A DNA stretch of 64,000 nt from Pseudomonas sputi (GTDB lineage: Bacteria; Pseudomonadota; Gammaproteobacteria; Pseudomonadales; Pseudomonadaceae). The DNA lies in assembly GCF_021603585.1 (NCBI RefSeq), contig NZ_BQHI01000007.1:124001-188000 (forward strand), given 5' to 3'. The notes beneath the pieces are model-generated. The model ran no database searches and had not been told where the DNA came from. It saw only the letters and a list, made by a program, of their open reading frames with translations. Shown piece by piece: positions 16,612 to 24,628 of the stretch (the first letter of the stretch is position 1; every line of letters begins with the position of its first letter). A program made the position numbers and the translations under genes.

Positions 16612-17654
16612 GGCTGTGTTCCGCTCTTGCTGTCGAGCGTGGGTGGACCGTCGACCAACACGCGGAATGGCGCGGCGTCGGTGCGCAGGATCAGTTTGGT
16701 GTCTGGCGAAACGATGGTGCCGAGGGTGTCCAGCGAACGCAGCAGGTTGTACAGCTGCGGCGAACCGGCGTAAGCACGCCCGTAAATCTGCGCCGCTTCC
16801 ACCCGCGATTGGGCTTCGATATCAGCAGCTTTCACCGTGGCATCGGCTTGCACGATACGCGCATCGCGTTCAGCGGCGGAGCGGATTTGCGCTGCCTCAC
16901 GCTTGCCGATGGCGGTGCGTTCGGTGGCGATGGTTTCACGCTCGGCACGCATCCGGTCGACCGTTGCGGTCAGGGTCACCGACGGCAACGTCAGGCGCTC
17001 GATGCCCACCTGCACCACCCGCACGCCATAAGTGGCGAGCAGTTGCTGATCGATTTGCTGGCGCAACTGCGTTTCAAAATCGGCGATGCGAACCTGACTG
17101 GCATCGGTGTTCACCAGATTGGCCAGATCAAAACTGCTGGCCGTGGTTTCCAGTGCCGAGCCGACAAACGTGCGAATCTGCCGCGCCGCTTCGTCCGGCT
17201 GGTTCTGCACGGCGCGCATGAAGCGCTGCACGTTGTCGGGATCGCCCTGCACCTGCCAGGCCACGTACGCCTGCACGATGATGCGCAAACCGTCGCGGGT
17301 GCCGACGTCCTGCAAGCCGCTGGAGGTCGTGCGCAAACGCAGGTCCACCGGAATCGCTGCTTCGAACGGCGCCGGCCAACGCCAGCTCAGGCCCGGTTCC
17401 AGCAATACGCGGGACGGGTTGCCGAAACGGGTGATGACCGTGGCTTCACCGGAACGCACTTGCACCAGGCTCGCCGCCGCGACGGCGAACGCCACCAGCA
17501 ACGCTGCCCAGCCCATGCGTTTCCACGGAAAAGGCCCCGCCTCTTCCGGCGCACCGTGGTGATGGTGATGATGCCCGTGATGGTGATGACCGCCGCCATG
17601 CGCCTGATCGTGGCCGCTGTGGTCATGGTGATCGTGAGTGTGCGACTGGCTCAA
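16608..17654 (-). CDS. SPFH/band-7 membrane protein with histidine-rich N-terminus (HflC-like)
   Basis: This 348-aa protein starts with about 34 residues in which roughly half are histidine, mixed with Asp and Gly, on the cytoplasmic side of a single membrane segment (about 48-65). An SPFH domain follows and then a long Ala/Glu/Arg-rich helix (about 215-290). The histidine stretch is a probable metal-binding or metal-buffering tail and is not part of ordinary HflC. I accept a TTG start at 17654 because AGGAG lies seven bases upstream and the TTGA overlaps the preceding stop in the style of the rest of the operon. Partners are the two other SPFH proteins and the metal ATPase. Confidence 0.83.
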   Translation of the reverse strand: MSQSHTHDHHDHSGHDQAHGGGHHHHGHHHHHHGAPEEAGPFPWKRMGWAALLVAFAVAAASLVQVRSGEATVITRFGNPSRVLLEPGLSWRWPAPFEAAIPVDLRLRTTSSGLQDVGTRDGLRIIVQAYVAWQVQGDPDNVQRFMRAVQNQPDEAARQIRTFVGSALETTASSFDLANLVNTDASQVRIADFETQLRQQIDQQLLATYGVRVVQVGIERLTLPSVTLTATVDRMRAERETIATERTAIGKREAAQIRSAAERDARIVQADATVKAADIEAQSRVEAAQIYGRAYAGSPQLYNLLRSLDTLGTIVSPDTKLILRTDAAPFRVLVDGPPTLDSKSGTQP

Positions 17655-19597
17655 TGGGTGGCTCCTGGCTGAGCGGTGGTGCGCGCCGGATCTGCCGGCA
17701 GCGTGAACGTACGCAGGTCGATGGTCGGTGCGTTATTGCTGCCGCCCAGGCGATGGTCGAGTATCAACAGTTTGGCCTTGCTCAACCCCTGGCTGAGCTG
17801 GCTGAGGTATTGCTCCAGCACGAAGGCCTGGCCGGCACTGGCGTAGGCCTTTTGTTCGGCGCTGAATTTCAGATCTGCCGCCCGGGCCGTGGCGTTGGTT
17901 TCATGGGCGTTGGCACTGGCCTGATCCCGAGCGAGGCTAGCCTGCAACTGCGCCTGATTACTCGCTTCGGCAGCGGCGCCACGCTCGCGGGAGATCAACG
18001 CCTGAGCACCGATCTGAGCCGCCTGCACGCTGTGATAGGCATTGGCCGCCCCGGCCGGCGGGTGAATCGCTTCGACCACCGTGGCGAGAATTTCCACGCC
18101 GCTGTCGAGTTTCTGCAAATCGCTTTGCACGGCGCGGCCGATTTCTTCGGCGAGCCCGGTCCTGTCCTCGCCGAGCAAACCGTCGAGGGTGCGCGAGGCA
18201 AAGTCATGCACCAGAATCCGGCTGGCGGTGCTGCGGATCAGCGTCGGCACATCGGCACTGTTGTAGGTAGCGGCGAGGGCGGCTTGATCGCTCAGGCCGA
18301 TGCGATAGACGAAGCGCACGTCCATGTTGACGATCTGAAAGCTCTGCTGATCGCCACGGCTGCTGGCGATTACCTGCGACTTGTCATTGACGTGGCTGGC
18401 GTCCCACAGACGATTGGCGGTGAGCGGCGCCGGGCCTTCTGCCGGGGCCAACTGCACGGGTGCCGGGTTTTCGCCGACGCTGGTCGCCAGTTCATGCACC
18501 ACACCGTTTTCAACACTCAGCACACGCCCCAGCGGCCATGGCAAACCCGCATGCAGCCCCGGCCCGAACACCTGCACCGGTTTGCCGAAGCGCTCGTAGA
18601 TGCCACGGCTTTGCATCGGAATTTCGTGAAGACCGGTGAGCAGCCAGCCCACCGCTGCCACCAGCAGCAACACCGGCAAGAATGCGCGACGCATGTAACT
18701 GAAGGCCCAGATCTGGCGCAGATCGATGCCGAAGCGGTTGTGCAATTCATGCTGCAACGCGAGCAGAGGTTGTGGCGGCCAGCGCAGCAGGTCGGCAACA
18801 AAACTGCGCGCCAGCAGCACCGGTTCGAGTTGTTCACGGCGCGGGCTGAACAACGACAGCAACGCACGCAACAGCAATTCGAGAGCGACCAGCCCCGGCA
18901 GAATGCCGATCAATACCGCCAGACGCACCGGCCAGATTGCACGGTCACTGGCGAACAACAGGCACAACGCACCCAGCACCAAACTGATGATTGCCACTCG
19001 CGTCAACTGCGCCAGCGCTTCGGCCTCGGGCCATTGCGCCGGATTTTCCTGCGCCAGCTGTCGCTCCAGCACCAGCAGAGCGAACGCCAGCAGCAAGGCG
19101 ATGGCTGCGCCGACCGTGGCGGACAACCCCACACCCGCCGTCGGCAGCGTCAAATTCCACGTCTGTTCGATGCTTAACAGCACCAGCAACGACCACCCAC
19201 CCAGCCACAACGTGGGCGCGCCGATCTGCCCGAGCAGGCGCAGACTGCGCTGGCTCATCCGATCCAGCAGCCGCTCGTACCAGCCGTCCGGCACCGGTTC
19301 CTGCGCAGCGGTAACCGGCACGACGGGATTGATCACCCGCGCCCGCCATTGCGTCCCCCACCACGCCGATTGCAGCCCGGCCACCAGCACCAGCAAGGCC
19401 GCGCTTTGATTGACCAGCAACGCGGGCCACAGCGAGAGCGGCGCAAACAGCCCGACAAAAAACGCCAGCACCCACCCTGCTCCGGCCAATGCCCCCAGAC
19501 CGATCGCCAGGCGACGCAAACGCCGGCCCTGCGTTGCCGCTTGCTGAAAGCGCGGCAACCCGGTCACCGGCATGCCTTCATCCAGATCGACTTGCAT
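17651..19597 (-). CDS. Large multi-membrane-segment SPFH protein (HflK-like), first gene of operon
   Basis: The 648-aa protein has an N-terminal half with about six hydrophobic segments (roughly residues 30-230), another near 300-320, and then a C-terminal SPFH domain with an HflK-like start (I-Y-E-R-F-G-K-P-V-Q) and an Ala/Gln-rich helix (about 520-600). Ordinary HflK has one membrane segment, so the N-terminal module is an addition or fusion of unknown role. I chose the ATG at 19597 behind a GGGGGG tract; an in-frame GTG at 19621 would add eight residues. It overlaps the histidine-rich SPFH gene by 4 bp. A Zur-like box lies about 35-50 bp upstream. Confidence 0.8.
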   Translation of the reverse strand: MQVDLDEGMPVTGLPRFQQAATQGRRLRRLAIGLGALAGAGWVLAFFVGLFAPLSLWPALLVNQSAALLVLVAGLQSAWWGTQWRARVINPVVPVTAAQEPVPDGWYERLLDRMSQRSLRLLGQIGAPTLWLGGWSLLVLLSIEQTWNLTLPTAGVGLSATVGAAIALLLAFALLVLERQLAQENPAQWPEAEALAQLTRVAIISLVLGALCLLFASDRAIWPVRLAVLIGILPGLVALELLLRALLSLFSPRREQLEPVLLARSFVADLLRWPPQPLLALQHELHNRFGIDLRQIWAFSYMRRAFLPVLLLVAAVGWLLTGLHEIPMQSRGIYERFGKPVQVFGPGLHAGLPWPLGRVLSVENGVVHELATSVGENPAPVQLAPAEGPAPLTANRLWDASHVNDKSQVIASSRGDQQSFQIVNMDVRFVYRIGLSDQAALAATYNSADVPTLIRSTASRILVHDFASRTLDGLLGEDRTGLAEEIGRAVQSDLQKLDSGVEILATVVEAIHPPAGAANAYHSVQAAQIGAQALISRERGAAAEASNQAQLQASLARDQASANAHETNATARAADLKFSAEQKAYASAGQAFVLEQYLSQLSQGLSKAKLLILDHRLGGSNNAPTIDLRTFTLPADPARTTAQPGATH

Positions 19598-19630
19598 ATC
19601 CCCCCAAAACCCTTGGCTCACTGCACATAT

Positions 19631-19645
19631 CGTTACGGTATAACG
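19631..19645. promoter_or_regulatory. Degenerate Zur-like operator upstream of SPFH/P-ATPase operon
   Basis: CGTTACGGTATAACG has outer arms CGTTA/TAACG that are inverted repeats and an intact TATAAC right half. It matches the Zur consensus TGTTATANTATAACA at 10 of 14 defined positions, against 14 and 13 for the two strong boxes in this window. The position, 34-48 bp before the chosen start of the SPFH operon, suits an operator. I regard it as possible, not established. Confidence 0.45.
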
Positions 19646-19807
19646 AAAGTCGTGAAATATTTGTACTCATTTGCACCATTCAAAGAGGCGCAACCTGTCG
19701 CTTGCCTGAAGCCTTGACCGAAATGTCTGGAAACGCTCATATTACGTTCGTAATTTTAAGCTCGAACTACTTTTAGTGATCCGCATCCTTCAGCCAGGAG
19801 CAACAGC

Positions 19808-21208
19808 ATGAGCAACTATGACGTGGTGATTCTGGGCGGCGGCCCCGGCGGTTATAACGCAGCAATCCGCGCTGGCCAGCTGGGCCTCAAGGCCGCGTGC
19901 GTCGAGGGCCGCGCCACGCTGGGAGGCACCTGCCTGAACGTCGGCTGCATGCCGTCCAAGGCGCTTTTGCATGCCTCCGAGCTCTACGAAGCGGCACTGG
20001 GAGCGGAGTTCGCCAACCTCGGTATCGAGGTCAAACCCACGCTCAACCTCGCGCAAATGATGAAACAGAAAGACGAAAGCGTGAGCGGCCTGACCAAAGG
20101 CATCGAGTTTCTGTTTCGCAAGAACAAGGTCGACTGGATCAAGGGCTGGGGCCACATCGACGGTCCCGGAAAAGTCAGCGTGACCGGCGATCAAGGCAGC
20201 CGGATCGAGCTGACCGCCAAGGACATCGTCATCGCCACCGGCTCCGAGCCCACTCCCCTGCCCGGCGTGGAGATCGACAACAAGCGCATCCTCGACTCCA
20301 CCGGTGCGCTGTCCCTGAGTGAAGTGCCCAAACATCTGGTGGTGATCGGTGCGGGTGTGATCGGCCTCGAACTCGGCTCGGTCTGGCGCCGGCTCGGCGC
20401 ACAGGTGACGGTGGTGGAATACCTCGACCGCATCTGCCCCGGTGTCGACGGCGAAGCCGGCAAGACCCTGCAACGCTCGCTGAGCAAACAGGGGATCAGC
20501 TTCAAGCTGAGCTCGAAAGTGACCAGCGCCACCTCCTCGGCCACTGGCGTACAGCTCAGCGTCGAACCCGCCGCGGGCGGCAGCGCGGAAATTCTCGAGG
20601 CCGATTACGTGCTGGTGGCCATCGGTCGTCGTCCGTACACCCAGGGCCTGGGCCTGGAAAACGTCGGCCTGAGCACCGACAAACGCGGCATGCTCGCCAA
20701 CAAACAGCATCGCACCGAAGCGCCCGGCGTGTGGGTGATCGGCGACGTGACGTCCGGGCCGATGCTCGCGCACAAGGCCGAAGACGAAGCCATGGCCTGC
20801 ATCGAGCAGATCGTCGGCAAGGCCGGCGAGGTCAATTACGACCTGATTCCCAACGTGATCTACACCCGCCCGGAACTGGCCAGCGTCGGCAAGACCGAAG
20901 AGCAGCTGAAAGCCGAAGGCCGGGCGTACAAGGTTGGCAAATTCCCGTTCACCGCCAACAGCCGGGCGAAGATCAATCACGAGACCGAAGGCTTTGCCAA
21001 AGTCATCGCCGATGAGCGCACCGACGAAGTCCTCGGCGTGCACCTGGTCGGCCCGAGCGTCAGTGAAATGATCGGCGAGTTCTGTGTGGCCATGGAATTC
21101 AGCGCCTCAGCCGAAGACATCGCCCTGACCTGCCACCCGCATCCAACCCGCTCCGAAGCGTTGCGTCAGGCGGCGATGAATGTCGAGGGGATGGCGACGC
21201 AGATGTAA
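19808..21208 (+). CDS. lpd: Dihydrolipoyl dehydrogenase
   Basis: FAD enzyme that reoxidises the dihydrolipoyl groups of 2-oxo-acid dehydrogenase or glycine cleavage complexes with NAD+. The 466-aa sequence has the FAD motif GGGPGG near residue 10, the redox disulfide GGTCLNVGCMPSK, an NAD-binding GAGVIGLELGS segment, the GDVTSGPMLAHKA FAD segment and the C-terminal CHPHPTRSE catalytic His-Glu. No E1 or E2 gene is adjacent, so it is a stand-alone paralogue, probably like Lpd3 of P. aeruginosa. An AGGAG sequence precedes the ATG. Which complex it serves cannot be told from this window. Confidence 0.95.
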   Translation: MSNYDVVILGGGPGGYNAAIRAGQLGLKAACVEGRATLGGTCLNVGCMPSKALLHASELYEAALGAEFANLGIEVKPTLNLAQMMKQKDESVSGLTKGIEFLFRKNKVDWIKGWGHIDGPGKVSVTGDQGSRIELTAKDIVIATGSEPTPLPGVEIDNKRILDSTGALSLSEVPKHLVVIGAGVIGLELGSVWRRLGAQVTVVEYLDRICPGVDGEAGKTLQRSLSKQGISFKLSSKVTSATSSATGVQLSVEPAAGGSAEILEADYVLVAIGRRPYTQGLGLENVGLSTDKRGMLANKQHRTEAPGVWVIGDVTSGPMLAHKAEDEAMACIEQIVGKAGEVNYDLIPNVIYTRPELASVGKTEEQLKAEGRAYKVGKFPFTANSRAKINHETEGFAKVIADERTDEVLGVHLVGPSVSEMIGEFCVAMEFSASAEDIALTCHPHPTRSEALRQAAMNVEGMATQM

Positions 21209-21219
21209 GCACTGTGCGA

Positions 21220-21246
21220 ATACTTCCCGCGCAATGCGGGAAGTAT
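21220..21246. terminator. Hairpin between convergent lpd and lrp-type genes
   Basis: An 11-bp perfect stem ATACTTCCCGC / GCGGGAAGTAT with loop GCAAT lies just after the lpd stop and touches the stop codon of the convergent regulator gene. There is no clear U-run on either side, so termination may be weak or Rho-assisted. Confidence 0.65.
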
Positions 21247-21719
21247 CAGGACGGCAGATGCCCCAGCGGCAGCGCGCCAGGCGTCTTCACCGTGTGAATC
21301 GCAAAATTGCTGCGGATATCGCTCACCCCCGGCAGCTTCAACAGGCACCCGGTGAGAAAGCGGTCATAGGCGCGCAGATCCGGCACCACCACTTGCAGCA
21401 GAAAGTCCGATTCCCCGGACACCAGAAACGCCGAAATCACCTCCGGCAACGCCGTCACCGCCCGGTGGAACGCCTCGGCCTGTTCGTCGTTGTGGCGCTC
21501 GACCTTGACCCCGACAAACACCGTCAGCCCCAACCCCACTTCATCACGATCCAGATTGGCCTGATAACCGCGAATCACCCCGGCCTCTTCGAGCATCCGT
21601 ACCCGGCGCAAACACGGCGACGCCGACAGACCAATTTCGTCGGCCAGCTGCACATTGCTCAGGCGCCCGTCTCGTTGCAGCGCGGCGAGAATCTTGCGAT
21701 CGAAGGCATCCAGTTTCAT
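21246..21719 (-). CDS. Lrp/AsnC family transcriptional regulator
   Basis: The 157-aa protein has the N-terminal winged helix-turn-helix of the Lrp/AsnC family (D-R-K-I-L onset, recognition region S-A-S-P-C-L-R-R-V) and a C-terminal RAM ligand-binding domain (about residues 65-150, with G-E-S-D-F-L-L-Q-V). Such regulators usually respond to an amino acid. It is divergent from a LysE-type exporter gene 145 bp away, so it most likely controls amino-acid export from the shared intergenic region. The effector is not evident. Confidence 0.92.
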   Translation of the reverse strand: MKLDAFDRKILAALQRDGRLSNVQLADEIGLSASPCLRRVRMLEEAGVIRGYQANLDRDEVGLGLTVFVGVKVERHNDEQAEAFHRAVTALPEVISAFLVSGESDFLLQVVVPDLRAYDRFLTGCLLKLPGVSDIRSNFAIHTVKTPGALPLGHLPS

Positions 21720-21863
21720 GGTTGGCAGATCCTGATGGCTTTAGCGGTGAAAGCGCGCAGATTATGCCAATTCAGTCGCCTTTAGAAGCGGACTACGCAA
21801 CCACCTGCCCTGCCCTTCGGCCCTAGACTGAGGCGACCGAATCGACAACGAATGGGGTGCGAC

Positions 21864-22493
21864 ATGGCAAGTCTCTGGCTGTTTTTCCTGGCGCTGGCGG
21901 TAGTCTTTCTGTTGCCCGGCCCGGACATGATCCTGCTGCTGCAGACCGGCGCTCGCCAGGGGCGCGGTGCAGCGCTGGCCACGGCGGTGGGTCTGGCCAT
22001 CGCCCGAGGCTGTCATGTAGCGCTCGCGGCGTTGGGGCTGGCGGCGCTGTTCAAGGCGGCACCGTGGACGTTCGATGCTGTGCGGATCGCCGGGGCGGCG
22101 TATTTGCTGTGGATCGGCATTCAGTGCCTGCGCACCACGCTGCTGCCGGATCTGAACGCCGGCACCGAGACGGACAGTCATGCGCAGTGGTACGCCGCCA
22201 TCCGCCGCGGCCTGCTGACCAATCTGCTCAACCCGAAAGCACTGCTGTTCTGCTCGGTGCTGCTGCCGCAGTTCATCGTGGCACATGGCGCACCGGTGCT
22301 GACGCAATTCGCCGTGCTCGGTGCGATGCTGGTGGGCGCAGGACTGCTGTTCGACAGCGCCTACGCCCTGACCGGCGCCGCGCTGGGTCGCTGGCTGAAA
22401 CACAGCCCGACAGCCCAGCGAGTACAGCAGTGGCTGTTCGGCAGCCTGTTGATCGGCTTTGCCGTGCGCCTGACCTTCCTCCAGCAGGCTTAG
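21864..22493 (+). CDS. LysE/RhtB family amino-acid exporter
   Basis: The 209-aa membrane protein has about six hydrophobic segments and the LysE family signature near the N-terminus (L-P-G-P-D-M, then Q-T-G-A-R-Q-G). N-P-K-A appears at about residue 125, as in family members. It exports an amino acid or similar small molecule. I chose the ATG at 21864 behind GGGGTG rather than the in-frame ATG at 21852, since the membrane segment then starts at once. It is divergent from the Lrp-type gene, its probable regulator, and overlaps the convergent TPR-like gene by 4 bp. Confidence 0.9.
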   Translation: MASLWLFFLALAVVFLLPGPDMILLLQTGARQGRGAALATAVGLAIARGCHVALAALGLAALFKAAPWTFDAVRIAGAAYLLWIGIQCLRTTLLPDLNAGTETDSHAQWYAAIRRGLLTNLLNPKALLFCSVLLPQFIVAHGAPVLTQFAVLGAMLVGAGLLFDSAYALTGAALGRWLKHSPTAQRVQQWLFGSLLIGFAVRLTFLQQA

Positions 22494-24628
22494 GTTTTGC
22501 GGGTCTTGCGCTGGCGGCGGGTGATCAGCAGCAACACCACCGCGGTGAAGGCCACGATCGCTCCGATCTGAACCGGCCACTTGTACGGCCGCAGTGTCGA
22601 ACGCACCGAGTCTGCCACCTGAGTGACGTAGCGCTTGTCGGCGTTTTCAAAGTCCGGATAGGGGCATTGATGGCCGAAATCCACGGCCCACAAAACGTAC
22701 GGCCCCTCATCGACATAGCGTTTGTACAACGCGCTCTGCTCTTCCAGACTGCTGTTCCAGCCCGCCGCCGAGCACAACACAGCGGCAAACGCCTGACTGG
22801 TGTGCGGCAGATTATCCGCCGCCTGGCTGGCCAGCGCCGTCGCAACAAAACGATAGTGATAACGCTCGTCCGGCTGCGCTTCACTGGCCTTCTGACGTTG
22901 CACTTCGGCCTCGCTGACCAACGGCCCGACTTTCAGCTCGGTGTTTTCCAGGCTGTAGTTGCCGCCGAAGGTCGCGTAATCCGGGGCCATTTCGTAGCCC
23001 AGAATGTCCATGCCCCACTCACGAGCCGTCCACGCCGCATTGAACAGTGCGCTGGCACGTTTGGTCGGCCACCACGCTGAGTCGGCCTTCAGGCGTTGCT
23101 CGCCATAGAGCCGGGCCTTGTTCTGCAGATCAGCACTGTCGAAATAACCGACCGCTTCTTCGTAGTGCCCCTCACGCAACAACCGCCGCCCCAGCAGATT
23201 GCGCAGGCTGGCGGCCACCGGCAGCGGCACGTAATGGTCGCGCTCCTGCTGGCTCAGCGCGGGCGGTGCCGGCACGTTGGTATCGACATAGTTTTTCAAC
23301 TCCTCGACCGTCAGCACTCGCTCGGCCACGGTCGCCGCGTCGAACCAGTAAATGTGCTGGCTGCGATACAACTGGTCGAAGGCCTGCAGGTACTCGCCAC
23401 GTTGCAGCGCAAGAATGGCGCTTTCACCTTCGACCCGGCATTTCGGCTGCACGGTTTCGAGATTCCAGTCGGCGGTGCGCCGCTCGCCCCAGGACTCGTC
23501 CTGCGGGAACGCTTGCGCGGCCTTCGCGTAGGCCGCAGCTGCCGCATTCTTGTCGCCATCGCGCACCGCCAGTTTCGCCCGCAGCCACCACGCCAGGCCG
23601 CTGTCGCCCGCGTGTTCGAGGAACGCCTTGGCGCTGGCGTAATCGCCCTGCTGATAATTCATCGCTGCCAGACGATCAGCGTTGTCGAGGCTGCCGCGGG
23701 TACTCGCTTGCAGCGCCTTGACCAGCTTTTTCTCGTTCGGCGGCTCATCGCCGAACGACCAGCCGATCCGGCTGATCAGCGAGGCGGTCACCAGTTGCTG
23801 CACCGCTTCGCCGCGCAGCAGTTTCGTGAGCCGGTCTTCGGGCTCTTCGGCCAGTTCGTTCATCAACTGTTTGAGCGAGGTGTAACCGACGTTCGAGCCG
23901 TGCAGGTTCTGCGCGGCATAGAGCTTGATGGCGTTGTTCCAGTCACCCGCCGTGCGCAGCGCCCGCGCCTCTTCACCGAGGCTGGCCACGCCCAGCTCCA
24001 GCGGATCGCTGAAACCGTCGATGCTCAGTTGCCGCGCCTGGCGGAAGGCGTCGATGGCGTTTTCCAAGGCTTCGATCGCGTCGCCTGCTTCATTGCTCAT
24101 GGCAAAGAACGCCCGGCCCAGCGAATAAGCAGCCCAAGTGCTGCGCAAAGGACGTTGATTGGCCGGCAGCGCCAGCAACTGGTGGAAATACTCGACAGCC
24201 AACTGATGATCGCCGGCCCCGAACGCCACGGCGCCCGCCACATACAGACGCAGTTCCGCCGGCAGGCTCGCGCCCTGCGCTTCGACCTGACGGGCGTCGG
24301 TCAGGCTGCGCAGGTGTTTGACCAGCGCTTGCTGTTCAGGGGTCAGGCCGATCTGCTCGGCCTTCTCGCGCACCTCGGCGGGTTCTGGCGCTTCGGCGTA
24401 AATGTCATCCGGATGGTGGGGGGCAGCGGTGACATTCTTCAGCCCGGCAATGGTTTTGCCGAGGCGACTGATCTCGAACCTGAAGTTGCCCTCCGGCAGT
24501 TCCGCCAGCGATTGCCCGCGATCGTCGAGCAGACGCATCGGAAAATCCGGGCCGCAGGCCAGCGCCGAACCCAGCGGCAGGCTGAGGCTCAGGCAAAGCA
24601 GATGGCGGGGCCAGTTACGGGTCAACAT
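22490..24628 (-). CDS. Large exported TPR-like protein of unknown function
   Basis: The 712-aa protein begins with a signal peptide (about 1-23, ending SALA, then C-G-P-D-F). The body is mostly alpha-helical with repeated TPR-like segments (for example A-V-E-Y-F-H-Q-L-L-A, S-A-K-A-F-L-E-H-A-G and E-A-V-G-Y-F-D-S-A). A C-terminal hydrophobic segment followed by a basic R/K-rich tail suggests it is anchored in the inner membrane with a large periplasmic part. I placed the start at 24628, directly after AAGGAGG; the upstream open frame has no such signal. It overlaps the preceding DUF3142 gene by 14 bp, so the two are coupled. I do not recognise a family. Confidence 0.8.
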   Translation of the reverse strand: MLTRNWPRHLLCLSLSLPLGSALACGPDFPMRLLDDRGQSLAELPEGNFRFEISRLGKTIAGLKNVTAAPHHPDDIYAEAPEPAEVREKAEQIGLTPEQQALVKHLRSLTDARQVEAQGASLPAELRLYVAGAVAFGAGDHQLAVEYFHQLLALPANQRPLRSTWAAYSLGRAFFAMSNEAGDAIEALENAIDAFRQARQLSIDGFSDPLELGVASLGEEARALRTAGDWNNAIKLYAAQNLHGSNVGYTSLKQLMNELAEEPEDRLTKLLRGEAVQQLVTASLISRIGWSFGDEPPNEKKLVKALQASTRGSLDNADRLAAMNYQQGDYASAKAFLEHAGDSGLAWWLRAKLAVRDGDKNAAAAAYAKAAQAFPQDESWGERRTADWNLETVQPKCRVEGESAILALQRGEYLQAFDQLYRSQHIYWFDAATVAERVLTVEELKNYVDTNVPAPPALSQQERDHYVPLPVAASLRNLLGRRLLREGHYEEAVGYFDSADLQNKARLYGEQRLKADSAWWPTKRASALFNAAWTAREWGMDILGYEMAPDYATFGGNYSLENTELKVGPLVSEAEVQRQKASEAQPDERYHYRFVATALASQAADNLPHTSQAFAAVLCSAAGWNSSLEEQSALYKRYVDEGPYVLWAVDFGHQCPYPDFENADKRYVTQVADSVRSTLRPYKWPVQIGAIVAFTAVVLLLITRRQRKTRKT

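Noticed and set aside
16287-17672. Plus-strand open frame of 461 codons across the SPFH genes
   Set aside because: It lies opposite two coherent SPFH genes with membrane segments and coupled starts; its own product has no recognisable features and is a high-GC shadow.
17654-19177. Plus-strand open frame of 507 codons
   Set aside because: Antisense to the large SPFH gene; Arg/Gln/His-rich product typical of a complementary frame.
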